Positions 1-7,734 of a stretch of 21,095 nucleotides of DNA are shown piece by piece. Source of the stretch: Eubacterium sp. CAG:252 (GTDB lineage Bacteria; Bacillota; Clostridia; Lachnospirales; Lachnospiraceae); NCBI GenBank assembly GCA_000436535.1, contig FR886268.1:12023-33117 (forward strand). Direction: 5' to 3'. Position 1 is the first letter of the stretch. Each line of letters opens with the position of its first letter. The notes below the pieces were generated by a model. It was not told the DNA's origin and did not search any database. It was given only the letters and a program-made list of their open reading frames with translations. Position numbers and translations under genes: made by a program.

Positions 1-1822
1 GACCTGTCTGGTTATGTACATTCATCTTACGTGGAGGTATAAGGCACTTAGGATCAAAGCCTATAAGGTCAGCACGTCCATTTTTAATAAGTGCTTCTTT
101 TACAAGTTCATAGTTCTCAGGATTGCGGTACTGTATGAGTGCTCTCTGCATAGCCTTCTCGTGATGACTTACAGGTGTATACACCTTTTCCATAGTGGCA
201 GGGTCAAGTCCTGTATAATACATACACGTAGAAAGTGTTGAAGGTGTCGGATAAAAGTCCTGAACCTGCTCAGGCATATAACCGAGGTCCCTTATGTATT
301 CTGCAAGTGCAATAGCATCCTTCATAGTAGAACCCGGATGGCTGGACATAAGGTAAGGTACAACAAACTGCTCTTTTCCAGTCTTTTTATTGATACGCTG
401 ATACCTTTCGATAAAGCTTTCATAGACGTCATTGGATGGTTTACCCATCTTTTTAAGTACATTATCTGATATATGCTCAGGTGCAACACGGAGCTGTCCG
501 CTTATGTGGTACTTACAGAGTTCACTTATAAATGTATCATCAGGGTCACACATACAATAATCAAATCTTATGCCTGAACGGATAAACACCTTTTTCACAC
601 CCGGGAGTGAACGAAGCTCACGAAGCAGCTTAATATAGTCAGAATGGTCAACCTTAAGGTTAGGACATGGCTTATGGAAAAGGCACTGTCTGTTCATACA
701 CACACCCTTTGTAAGCTGCTTGTCGCAGGAAGTGTGCCTGAAGTTGGCTGTAGGACCTCCCACATCATGTATATAACCTTTAAAGTCCGGCTCTTTAGTC
801 ATCTCTACAGCCTCATCTATAATAGACTTATGGCTTCTTACCTGAATTATTCTTCCCTGATGGAAAGTAAGTGCGCAGAAAGAACATCCACCAAAACACC
901 CACGGTTACTTGTTATTGAGAACTTAATCTCTGAAAGTGCTGGTATTCCACCATCTTTTTCATACATTGGATGATAATTACGCATATATGGAAGTGCATA
1001 TACATCATCCATTTCCATCTGTGTAAGAGGAAGTGATGGCGGATTTTGTACTACATACATTTTCTCCTTGACCTTTTCAACAAGAACTTTGGCAGTGAAA
1101 GGGTCTGTATTTTTATACTGCGTGTAGAAACTTTTAGCATAAGCCTCTTTACTGTTACATATTTCATCATACGAAGGAAGCTCTATATAATTCTCAAGAC
1201 CGTCAAGCGACTTTGCCTTGTATACAGTTCCCTTTATAAATGTTATATCACTTACATCTATTCCAGCATTGAGTGCATCTGCTATCTCAACTATCGAATG
1301 TTCACCCATACCGTAGGATATTATATCTGCTCCTGAGTCTATAAGAATAGAACGTTTAACCTTATCAGACCAGTAGTCGTAGTGCGCCATTCTTCTTAGA
1401 GAAGCCTCTATTCCACCTATGATAATCGGGGTTTTCTTATACACCTGCTTTATAAGATTGCAGTATACAATAGTCGCATAATCTGGTCTTTTGCCCATAA
1501 CCCCTCCGGGTGAAAATGCATCCATATGTCTGCGCTTTTTATTGACAGTATAGTGGTTTACCATAGAGTCCATATTACCAGCCGCCACAAGAAAGCCAAG
1601 ACGTGGCTCTCCAAGTATGGTTATGGAATTCTTATCTTTCCAGTCCGGCTGTGCTATTATGCCGACCTTATATCCAAATGCCTCAAGTATTCTTGTTATT
1701 ATGGCATGTCCAAAAGATGGATGGTCAACATAAGCATCACCGCTTATATATACAAAGTCACACTGTTCCCAGCCTCTCTTTTCCATATCAGCCCTGGAAA
1801 CAGGAAGAAAATCTTTAGTCAT
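1..1822 (-). CDS. ygiQ: YgiQ family radical SAM protein (3' end cut by window edge)
   Basis: The reading frame starts at the ATG at 1822 (MTKDFLPVSRADMEKRGWEQ) and stays open to base 1, so about 607 residues are visible and the C-terminus is missing. The N-terminal part has the YgiQ pattern YISGDAYVDHPSFGHAII. The radical SAM cluster motif CFGGCSFC (CX3CX2C) lies near residues 308-315, encoded around bases 870-900, followed by ALTFHQGRII. The last visible residues, KCLIPPRKMNVHNQ, are also typical of the family. Family members carry a 4Fe-4S/SAM core; the substrate is not established as far as I know. The gene sits 20 bp downstream of the pseudouridine synthase and is probably the last or a late gene of the alarmone synthetase-rsmF-rsuA operon. 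The family call is secure and the biochemical role is open. Confidence 0.93.
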   Translation of the reverse strand, partial: MTKDFLPVSRADMEKRGWEQCDFVYISGDAYVDHPSFGHAIITRILEAFGYKVGIIAQPDWKDKNSITILGEPRLGFLVAAGNMDSMVNHYTVNKKRRHMDAFSPGGVMGKRPDYATIVYCNLIKQVYKKTPIIIGGIEASLRRMAHYDYWSDKVKRSILIDSGADIISYGMGEHSIVEIADALNAGIDVSDITFIKGTVYKAKSLDGLENYIELPSYDEICNSKEAYAKSFYTQYKNTDPFTAKVLVEKVKEKMYVVQNPPSLPLTQMEMDDVYALPYMRNYHPMYEKDGGIPALSEIKFSITSNRGCFGGCSFCALTFHQGRIIQVRSHKSIIDEAVEMTKEPDFKGYIHDVGGPTANFRHTSCDKQLTKGVCMNRQCLFHKPCPNLKVDHSDYIKLLRELRSLPGVKKVFIRSGIRFDYCMCDPDDTFISELCKYHISGQLRVAPEHISDNVLKKMGKPSNDVYESFIERYQRINKKTGKEQFVVPYLMSSHPGSTMKDAIALAEYIRDLGYMPEQVQDFYPTPSTLSTCMYYTGLDPATMEKVYTPVSHHEKAMQRALIQYRNPENYELVKEALIKNGRADLIGFDPKCLIPPRKMNVHNQTG

Positions 1823-1842
1823 AAGTTACCTTTCTGACTTTA

Positions 1843-2565
1843 TTAAAAGTCCTTTAATATAGCTATTTCATCATCAGTCAGCACTCTGTAAGAGCCTGTA
1901 GTGAGCTTCCTATCAAGTGTAATGCCACCCATAGACAGGCGTTTAAGAAACAGCACTTCTGAGCCTATCGCTGTAAACATACGCTTAATCTGGTGATACT
2001 TGCCCTCTCTTATAGTAATATTAATATGAGTACTGTCTGAATTATCATCATAAGAAATTATCTTAAGTTCTGCCGGCATAGCTGTGAATTCGCTGTCAAC
2101 ATAAAGTCCATTTGCGAATTCTTCTACGTATTTATCAGCTATTTTCCCTTTTACAATGGCTTCATACACCTTATCAACATGGTGCTTTGGTGATAAAAGC
2201 CTGTGTGCAAGCTCTCCGTCATTGGTTATTATAAGAAGTCCTTCTGTATCCTTATCAAGTCTTCCAACAGGAAAAAGGTCTTTTCTTTTCCTGTCGGCAA
2301 TAATATCAATAACCGTTTTATCATTTAAATCACTTGTTGCCGACACAACTCCCTGTGGTTTATTTAACATGTAGTATTCATAGTCAGAATATCCGACCTG
2401 CCTGCCATCAACACATACAATATCATTGTCTGTATTAACCTTTAATTCCGGACGTACAACAATAGTTCCATTAACAGATACTTTCTTTTTTCTTATCATA
2501 TCCTTTACGGTACTTCTTGTACCCTCCTGCATATCACACAGGTACTTATCAAGTCTTAACTGCAT
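1843..2565 (-). CDS. rsuA: RsuA/RluB-family rRNA pseudouridine synthase
   Basis: 240 residues. It should isomerise a uridine in rRNA to pseudouridine. Residues 1-48 look like an S4 RNA-binding domain (MQLRLDKYLCDMQEGTRSTV, then IRKKKVSVNG). The catalytic domain has YYMLNKPQGVVSA and PVGRLDKDTEGLLIITNDG, with catalytic Asp104 by family comparison; IREGKYHQIKRMF is the usual C-terminal motif. The frame stays open upstream to an ATG at 2754, but that stretch overlaps rsmF and has no family resemblance. The ATG at 2565 has a GGAG site 8 nt upstream and begins exactly at the S4 domain, so I use it. It lies 16 bp after the rsmF stop. RsuA (16S position 516) is the best guess; RluB/RluF-type 23S specificity cannot be excluded from sequence alone. 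Confidence 0.9.
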   Translation of the reverse strand: MQLRLDKYLCDMQEGTRSTVKDMIRKKKVSVNGTIVVRPELKVNTDNDIVCVDGRQVGYSDYEYYMLNKPQGVVSATSDLNDKTVIDIIADRKRKDLFPVGRLDKDTEGLLIITNDGELAHRLLSPKHHVDKVYEAIVKGKIADKYVEEFANGLYVDSEFTAMPAELKIISYDDNSDSTHINITIREGKYHQIKRMFTAIGSEVLFLKRLSMGGITLDRKLTTGSYRVLTDDEIAILKDF

Positions 2566-2581
2566 ATTATATTCTCCATTA

Positions 2582-3955
2582 TTACATCCATCTCCAGCCT
2601 GCAAGATACTTGTTCTTAAGCTGTGAGCCGTTAGACTTTCCCCAGCCAAGAGGGAAACCGTCAACACAAAGAAGTGCCCAGCCCTTGCTGTCTGTATAAT
2701 CGTCAACATCAATAGTTTCACCCTTAAGGTAACGTATAACTCTGTCATCCTCAAGCTTTAAATCTATACAGTTATTGTACTGTTCCTTCTTAAGAGCCAT
2801 GGCAAGTGCCTGACTTGGTTCAAAACGATTTTTCTTAAGCTCGCCAAGCAACAGTCCGTTGCGGATTATACGAAGTCCCTTTTCGTCTATCATATGCTTT
2901 GATATGGCGTATACACGGGAGTCCCTTATATTGATATAATCAGTATCTATATCCATGCTTACATTTTTAAGGAAGTCCTTAAGCTCATCCGGAAGCTTCT
3001 GTTTTAATGGTGTATGAACATAATGTGCATGCATTACATCATCCGGATTATCCTTTTTTAAAAGTGCTACAAAATGTCCCTCTCCCTGCATCTTATGTGG
3101 GAATATGCGGACACATTTATCCATATTATCCTTGGCATCCTCATCTGTTTCAACAAATCCCTTTGAAAAGCCTTCATATGGAACAATATCAACAAGGTGC
3201 ATATCAGGACGATTATCAAGAAGATGTCTTATGCTTTCCTCATCCTCAAGCTTTGAAAATGTACATGTTGAATAAAGCATCATTCCACCCGGACGCAGCA
3301 TATCAGCGCCGTGAAGTATAATACTCTTCTGGATGGCTGAGTACACCGGTGGGCCACTCTGTTCCCATGCACGTATAAGCTTATTGTCCTTTCTGAACAT
3401 ACCCTCTCCTGAACATGGAGCATCTATAAGCACTTTATCAAAAAATGCGTTGAACTTATCTGATATTCTGGCAGGGTCTTCATTAAGAACGCAGAGATTA
3501 GCAACTCCCGACACCTCAACATTTTTAAGAAGTGCCTTGGTACGTGAATTACTTATATCATTAGTTATAAGAAGTCCTTCTCCTGCAAGCTTTGATGCAA
3601 GCTCAGTCGACTTGCCGCCGGGTGCCGCACACATATCAAACACTATATCTCCCGGTTCTACAGGAAGCACATTAGCCGGTGTCATGGCACTTGGTTCCTG
3701 TATATAATACAGACCTGCGTAGTAATATGGATGCTTTGCAGGCTTGTCGTCTTCCTCATAATAGAAGCCATTTTTAATCCATGGTATAGGTTTTAACTTA
3801 AAAGGACTTATTTTAAGAAAATCTTCTGTCGATATTTTAAGGTTATTGACACGAAGACCGTATAATCTCTTATCATTGAAGCTTTCAAGATATGCATCAT
3901 AGTCATCACCAAGCATATCCTTCATTGTCTTAAGATAACTTTCTGGTAAGTTCAT
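2582..3955 (-). CDS. rsmF: RsmB/NOP-family 16S rRNA (cytosine-C5) methyltransferase, RsmF-like
   Basis: 457 residues. SAM-dependent m5C methylation of rRNA is expected. Motif I, DMCAAPGGKS, is at 107-116. Motif IV, DAPCSGEGMF, is at 178-187 with Cys181, and motif VI, YSTCTF, is at 218-223 with Cys221; this is the two-cysteine arrangement of RNA m5C methyltransferases. After residue 290 come the RsmF-type C-terminal extensions, ending with VDGFPLGWGKSNG and LAGWRWM, which are absent from plain RsmB. The start has GAGG 5 nt upstream. It follows the alarmone synthetase by 18 bp and precedes the pseudouridine synthase by 16 bp, so co-transcription is very likely. The exact target cytosine (1407 in E. 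coli RsmF, several positions in some Firmicute homologues) cannot be read from the sequence. Confidence 0.9.
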   Translation of the reverse strand: MNLPESYLKTMKDMLGDDYDAYLESFNDKRLYGLRVNNLKISTEDFLKISPFKLKPIPWIKNGFYYEEDDKPAKHPYYYAGLYYIQEPSAMTPANVLPVEPGDIVFDMCAAPGGKSTELASKLAGEGLLITNDISNSRTKALLKNVEVSGVANLCVLNEDPARISDKFNAFFDKVLIDAPCSGEGMFRKDNKLIRAWEQSGPPVYSAIQKSIILHGADMLRPGGMMLYSTCTFSKLEDEESIRHLLDNRPDMHLVDIVPYEGFSKGFVETDEDAKDNMDKCVRIFPHKMQGEGHFVALLKKDNPDDVMHAHYVHTPLKQKLPDELKDFLKNVSMDIDTDYINIRDSRVYAISKHMIDEKGLRIIRNGLLLGELKKNRFEPSQALAMALKKEQYNNCIDLKLEDDRVIRYLKGETIDVDDYTDSKGWALLCVDGFPLGWGKSNGSQLKNKYLAGWRWM

Positions 3956-3973
3956 GTATTCCTCATTTCCGCA

Positions 3974-4774
3974 CTATATACTCTGTGCCTTGTAATTTTC
4001 TGCAATCATATCAAGCTGTCGTGAAAAACGCTGAAGCTTCGCGACATCCTCTGTTTCATATATCTCATAAAATTCATCCTGAATTTTAATAATTTCCTGC
4101 TTATTGGCAACCTTATAAAGGCTCTGTATATTATTAAGTATATCTGATACTATATTCGCCTTCGTTGATACAAAGTTCTGGGCATCTATGATTTCCTCGT
4201 GTATGCTCATCATTTCATTATCAAGCGTATATATGGCATCGGCAGCCGATGTAAGCCTTTCACGCACATGTGATGGTATATTGCCATTGTACTTATACTG
4301 GAGTGAGTGTTCGATTATCGCCCAGAAGTTCATACCCAGTGTTCTTATCTGTATCTCAACAGGAATTACCTTTGTACCTTTGACTGTTTCCACCTTATAT
4401 CTTACGATTATGTGATAGCTTCTGTAGCCGCTTGGCTTGATATTTTTGACATAATCCTTTTCGTTTATGACCTCCATATCACTTCTTGCCCTTATTAAGT
4501 CAGCGACATTATATATATCATCTGTAAACTGGCATATAAGTCTTATACCTGCTATATCAAGTATCTTTCCCTCTATCTGGTCTATACCTATCCCCTGCTT
4601 CTGCGCCTTGCCAAGAATACTTGATATTGACTTGACTCTTCCAAGCACCTGTTCTATGGGAGAATATATACCAGCCTGACGGTATTCCTTCACCATATGA
4701 TTAAACTTGACCTGAAGCTCCTCGACTGCAAGTTCATATGGATTTAATATTTCCTTCCACATCTGTATTTCCAT
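3974..4774 (-). CDS. Small alarmone synthetase (single-domain (p)ppGpp synthetase, RelQ/RelP type)
   Basis: 266 residues. It should transfer pyrophosphate from ATP to GTP or GDP to make (p)ppGpp. Synthetase motifs are complete: GRVKSISSILGK (45-56), DIAGIRL (73-79), KPSGYRSYH (113-121) and EIQIRTLGMNFWAIIEHSLQ (140-159). No HD hydrolase domain and no TGS/ACT regulatory domain is present, which separates it from long RelA/SpoT proteins. It is about 50 residues longer than B. subtilis YjbM/YwaC because of a helical, charged C-terminal tail (about 195-266). The start has GAGG 8 nt upstream; an in-frame ATG four codons later is less well placed. First gene of the operon with rsmF, rsuA and ygiQ, with its own candidate promoter and a leader of about 130 nt. 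Coupling alarmone synthesis with rRNA modification genes is context only. Confidence 0.92.
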   Translation of the reverse strand: MEIQMWKEILNPYELAVEELQVKFNHMVKEYRQAGIYSPIEQVLGRVKSISSILGKAQKQGIGIDQIEGKILDIAGIRLICQFTDDIYNVADLIRARSDMEVINEKDYVKNIKPSGYRSYHIIVRYKVETVKGTKVIPVEIQIRTLGMNFWAIIEHSLQYKYNGNIPSHVRERLTSAADAIYTLDNEMMSIHEEIIDAQNFVSTKANIVSDILNNIQSLYKVANKQEIIKIQDEFYEIYETEDVAKLQRFSRQLDMIAENYKAQSI

Positions 4775-4805
4775 ATATATAACCTCAATTTCTTATATTG
4801 TAATA

Positions 4806-4828
4806 TCAGGACAAATGTATCCTCCTGA
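4806..4828 (-). repeat. Inverted repeat with an orphan Shine-Dalgarno-like site in the alarmone synthetase leader
   Basis: TCAGGA (4806-4811) and TCCTGA (4823-4828) form a 6-bp inverted repeat with an 11-nt loop. On the minus strand one arm contains AGGAGG (4821-4826), a full Shine-Dalgarno match, yet no ATG, GTG or TTG with a meaningful frame follows: the only near start gives TTG-TCC-TGA. It lies about 32-54 nt before the true start codon. It may be a leader hairpin or a chance match. Confidence 0.35.
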
Positions 4829-4908
4829 CCTTATATTCACGAACCGCTTTGCTAACAGCCTGACAAATTCCTAAATTACTGTATGCAATAAAAGCTCATA
4901 CATAATTA

Positions 4909-4917
4909 ATTATAGCA
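4909..4917 (-). promoter_or_regulatory. Extended -10 promoter upstream of the alarmone synthetase
   Basis: On the minus strand the sequence reads TGCTATAAT, a perfect -10 hexamer with the TGn extension. No good -35 lies 16-18 bp upstream, which is tolerated by extended -10 promoters. It overlaps the noncoding end just past the M23 peptidase stop. Predicted transcription start is near 4902, giving a leader of about 128 nt before the alarmone synthetase ATG at 4774. Confidence 0.55.
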
Positions 4918-4927
4918 TGAAGCAGCC

Positions 4928-5803
4928 TTAATAGCTATAAATCAGAGTATTATTTTCGTTTATTTTAAGGATATTATAGGGATTAAGTGCTATTTCTTCA
5001 TAGTCTGCAGCTATATCAGGGTCAGGCGTTATATATATTCCAAAATGAAGATGTACCGGAAACTTGTTCTTTGTACCCTCAACTTTACTATATCCCGTAC
5101 TTCCCATATAACCGATTATATCTCCTGCCCTGATAACATCGCCCTCTTTGTATTCTTTGGCATATGAGTCAAGATGGGCATAGTAATAATATATTCCCGA
5201 TGGTGAGGTAATACCTATACGCCAGCCTCCAAGCTCTAACCATCCGATATTGCTTATATAACCATCACTTACGGACACGACAGGATATATACCATCTTTA
5301 TTAATATCGCCCATTACATCTGTTCCCTCATGTGTTCTGTTTCCCTTATAGGTTCTTTCATAATTCCACGAATTAACATAGTTCACCCACTCTTTTCTTT
5401 TATTAGAACGCGGAACTGGAAAATACTTTATATCCGCAAGTAGTCCATTGTATGTATTTTTTTCAAGATTAAATAATTGTGGCTGTTTCTTTTTAAGATA
5501 GTTTCTTATCCTTACGAATGACGACTTATTTATGCTGCTAATATTAGCTGACGATATATCACCGTCAAACATACATTCACACACTATCATAAGTTCCCCT
5601 TTATCTGCGCCAATCGATTCTGCGTAAGTCGAGATTTCTTCAGTGGTACACGTTATATTTAATTGTTTGAAACGGTCGCTAGTGATGTTGAGGGTGAATA
5701 ATTGGTTGGTTTCTGACATATGTCGTACTTCGTTGGATAACATAACAGCTGTTATGCACAATATAAGAACGGTAAAACATTTTTTAATATACGCATTAAT
5801 CAT
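4928..5803 (-). CDS. Membrane-anchored M23-family zinc metallopeptidase (LytM-type)
   Basis: 291 residues. N-terminal residues 6-22 (IKKCFTVLILCITAVML) form a signal peptide or signal anchor, so the catalytic part should face the cell wall or the intermembrane space of a forespore. The LytM domain spans about 145-260 and has all expected zinc and catalytic residues: HEGTD (His158, Asp162), YYAHLD (His210) and HLHFGI (His251, His253), so it is likely an active peptidoglycan endopeptidase. The 100-residue middle segment is unassigned and not a recognisable LysM or SH3 domain. The gene is divergent from the ylbJ-like gene with 35 bp between the starts, and no Shine-Dalgarno is visible before its ATG at 5803. 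A sporulation role is suggested only by that neighbour. The stop is 153 bp ahead of the alarmone synthetase start. Confidence 0.9.
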   Translation of the reverse strand: MINAYIKKCFTVLILCITAVMLSNEVRHMSETNQLFTLNITSDRFKQLNITCTTEEISTYAESIGADKGELMIVCECMFDGDISSANISSINKSSFVRIRNYLKKKQPQLFNLEKNTYNGLLADIKYFPVPRSNKRKEWVNYVNSWNYERTYKGNRTHEGTDVMGDINKDGIYPVVSVSDGYISNIGWLELGGWRIGITSPSGIYYYYAHLDSYAKEYKEGDVIRAGDIIGYMGSTGYSKVEGTKNKFPVHLHFGIYITPDPDIAADYEEIALNPYNILKINENNTLIYSY

Positions 5804-5807
5804 TTTT

Positions 5808-5823
5808 TATACAATCTTGTATA
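5808..5823. promoter_or_regulatory. Palindrome in the 35-bp divergent gap (possible operator)
   Basis: TATACAATCTTGTATA has perfect 7-bp arms around a 2-nt centre. It fills almost half of the gap between the divergent starts at 5803 and 5839. Both strands also read TATACAA, which resembles a -10 element, so the palindrome may be either an operator overlapping two promoters or two back-to-back -10 boxes. Neither flanking gene has a convincing Shine-Dalgarno, so transcripts with very short leaders are conceivable. Confidence 0.4.
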
Positions 5824-5838
5824 TATTTAATTAAAGAT

Positions 5839-6858
5839 ATGAGAAAGCTTTCTATAAAATGTATGACCAGCATAACTATGATGAAATTAAAGAAGAAAAA
5901 TATATTTATAATATTAATGTCCGTCTTTATCCTTATGACGGCAACTCCTGATATTCTTGTTCCAGCAGCCAGCGCAGGTATTAGATTATGGGGACTTAAG
6001 GTTGTACCCGGACTTATTATGGGATTGATATTTGTGGGGTGTCTTGATTATTATATGCCGCAGTCTTCTGCCTATGGAACATTCCTTGTTATATTGTGCA
6101 GTCTTTTATGCGGCTTTCCGACAGGAGCTTTAAACTGTATACAATATAGCAGACGACATAATAACAACAGTTTTATAGCTGACATAATGCCCTACTGTAA
6201 TACATCAAGCCCTGGATTTACTATTAACTACATATATTATGGTCTGCTTTCAGACTACATTAATATTAGAGCATTTCTTATATGCACGTATATGCCCGTC
6301 ATTCTGCTAATATTATGTGAATGGTTTAAAAAACGTATAAATACAAGCAGGGATATAAAACATATAAATATGAGTAAGAATAAACAACATCTGACTATAC
6401 CCCAAAATAATAAAAAAAACACCGACTATCAAAAGCAAAGCCACACCCCCCACACCAATATGAATTTTTCCGACATATTAAACAATTCTATCGGTAAAAC
6501 TGCCTGTTCAATATTAAAACTCGGCGGTTATATCATCATATTTTCATGCATAAGCGCATATATCGAGCGTTTTGCATATAACAGTCCAACGGCAGGTGTA
6601 CTGCTGTGCGGCGTTCTTGAGATAACTAATGGAATGTATATGGCGGCAGGTCTTCAACTGTCTTCATATATAAAGGTAATTATTATCCTTCTTATAAATG
6701 CATTTGGAGGCATATCAACGCTTATGCAGACCTGCGGCATAATAAAAGATAATCTTGGATACAGTATAGATACACGGCAGTATATTAAAAGCAAACTGAA
6801 GCTCGTACTATGTACACTGCTGGTTACTTACATTACCAGAAAATGTGGTCTTATATAA
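5839..6858 (+). CDS. ylbJ: YlbJ-like sporulation integral membrane protein
   Basis: 339 residues, polytopic, with hydrophobic segments at about 22-44, 49-70, 78-96, 140-160, 226-245, 258-300 and 318-333. Family signatures are CGFPTGA (91-97), PYCNTSSPGF (118-127), CGVLEITNG (247-255) and FGGISTLMQTCGI (289-301), a nucleoside-recognition/gate-like fold. B. subtilis YlbJ is a sporulation membrane protein needed for spore cortex formation. The order rsmD-coaD-ylbJ matches ylbH-ylbI-ylbJ there, except that here a coiled-coil gene intervenes and ylbJ is flipped. Odd points: a polar, Asn/Lys/His-rich cytosolic insert (about 165-208) between the two halves, a length somewhat below the usual ~400 residues, and no clear ribosome binding site, so the exact start (5839, or Met9/Met14 downstream) is uncertain. 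Confidence 0.8.
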   Translation: MRKLSIKCMTSITMMKLKKKNIFIILMSVFILMTATPDILVPAASAGIRLWGLKVVPGLIMGLIFVGCLDYYMPQSSAYGTFLVILCSLLCGFPTGALNCIQYSRRHNNNSFIADIMPYCNTSSPGFTINYIYYGLLSDYINIRAFLICTYMPVILLILCEWFKKRINTSRDIKHINMSKNKQHLTIPQNNKKNTDYQKQSHTPHTNMNFSDILNNSIGKTACSILKLGGYIIIFSCISAYIERFAYNSPTAGVLLCGVLEITNGMYMAAGLQLSSYIKVIIILLINAFGGISTLMQTCGIIKDNLGYSIDTRQYIKSKLKLVLCTLLVTYITRKCGLI

Positions 6859-6920
6859 AATGAATTTTAATTCCTTAACATGTATTAATACAGCTAATAA
6901 AAGCTATAACTTATAAAATA

Positions 6921-6969
6921 TAAAAAGTGACCGTTGCATAAAGCCCTATGTCAGCCTTTTACAACAGCC
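6921..6969 (-). terminator. Rho-independent terminator of the der-to-coiled-coil operon (possibly bidirectional)
   Basis: On the minus strand GGCTGTTGTAAAAGGC (6969-6954) can pair with GCTTTATGCAACGGTC (6944-6929) around a 9-nt loop. That is about 15 pairs including wobbles, with one A-A mismatch. It is followed by AC and then TTTTTATATTTT. It lies about 115 nt beyond the coiled-coil gene stop. Read on the plus strand, the same stem is followed by ATTTTAT, so it may also stop ylbJ transcription, whose stop codon is 70 nt upstream. Confidence 0.65.
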
Positions 6970-6987
6970 ATTTTATAATCATTTATC

Positions 6988-7029
6988 AGCATATGATTAT
7001 TGCACAATTAAAAACAATAATCATATGCT
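6988..7029. repeat. 15-bp perfect inverted repeat between convergent genes
   Basis: AGCATATGATTATTG (6988-7002) is the exact reverse complement of CAATAATCATATGCT (7015-7029), separated by a 12-nt A-rich loop. Outside the arms two further A/T pairs can form after a mismatch. No T-tract follows on either strand, so it is not a standard terminator. It could be an mRNA 3'-end stabiliser, a protein-binding site or a remnant of a small mobile repeat. Confidence 0.6.
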
Positions 7030-7084
7030 TATCAAAACTTCTCAATCCATTATCCTGACTGAACAAACACACCTAATTAATATG

Positions 7085-7732
7085 CTATTCAAGAATGTCT
7101 GTAGCCTCTTCCTCTGTTACATCCTCTAAAACAGGGGCTTCCTCACTTGTTTCAGGCTCATCTGTCTTCTTCTCAGGAGTACTTTCCTCCTCTTCAACAG
7201 GTGTCTTTAACTCATTACGGTTGTTATTGACAATAGATAACATATTATTAAGACCTGCTAAAAGTGAATCGTACTTCTCACGGTTATCACGTATAGACCT
7301 CTCAATAATATACTGTAACTTTTCTAACATATCATCTGTGTAATCCATAGCGCCCTGACGGATGCTGTTAGCATCCTCTGTCGCACTGTCAAGAATCTGC
7401 TGTGCCTGTGCCGTTGCCTGCTCTATAAGTGCATTGGCCTGTGCATAGGCTCTCTGCATGATCTCATGTTCATTAATAAGCTCTTCTGTACGAATCTGGG
7501 CAGCATTAACTATAGTTTCCGCCTGCTCTTTGGCATCGGCGATAATAGCATCCTTATTGTTAAGAATTTTCTGGTACTTCTTAACCTCCTCAGGAGTCTT
7601 TAATCTTAATTCATTGAGCATGTCTTCTAACTGCTCTTTATTAACTATAATCTTAGTGTTCGATAAAGGCTGGAACTTACAATTATCAATATAACTTTCT
7701 ATATCACTTATCATCTGCTCTATTCTACTCAT
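7085..7732 (-). CDS. Coiled-coil protein with acidic tail (DivIVA/ATPase-stalk-like)
   Basis: 215 residues with no signal peptide or membrane segment. Residues 40-160 are a long predicted coiled coil rich in Ala, Gln, Glu and Ile (AQANALIEQATAQAQQILDS), followed by a Glu/Thr/Pro-rich disordered tail (about 173-215). The N-terminal segment up to about 50 resembles short DivIVA-like leaders only loosely. Similar proteins in clostridia are often named ATPase because the helix mimics the V-type ATPase stalk; no nucleotide-binding motif is visible, so that name would mislead. The start has GGGAGAG upstream, inside the coaD 3' end, and only 2 bp separate it from the coaD stop, so translational coupling is likely. 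Function unknown; a scaffold or cell-division/envelope role is a guess. Confidence 0.85.
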   Translation of the reverse strand: MSRIEQMISDIESYIDNCKFQPLSNTKIIVNKEQLEDMLNELRLKTPEEVKKYQKILNNKDAIIADAKEQAETIVNAAQIRTEELINEHEIMQRAYAQANALIEQATAQAQQILDSATEDANSIRQGAMDYTDDMLEKLQYIIERSIRDNREKYDSLLAGLNNMLSIVNNNRNELKTPVEEEESTPEKKTDEPETSEEAPVLEDVTEEEATDILE

Positions 7733-7734
7733 TG

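Noticed and set aside
2566..2754. N-terminal extension of the pseudouridine synthase frame up to 2754
   Set aside because: It overlaps the rsmF 3' end, has no S4-domain similarity, and the ATG at 2565 has a proper GGAG site and starts at the domain boundary.
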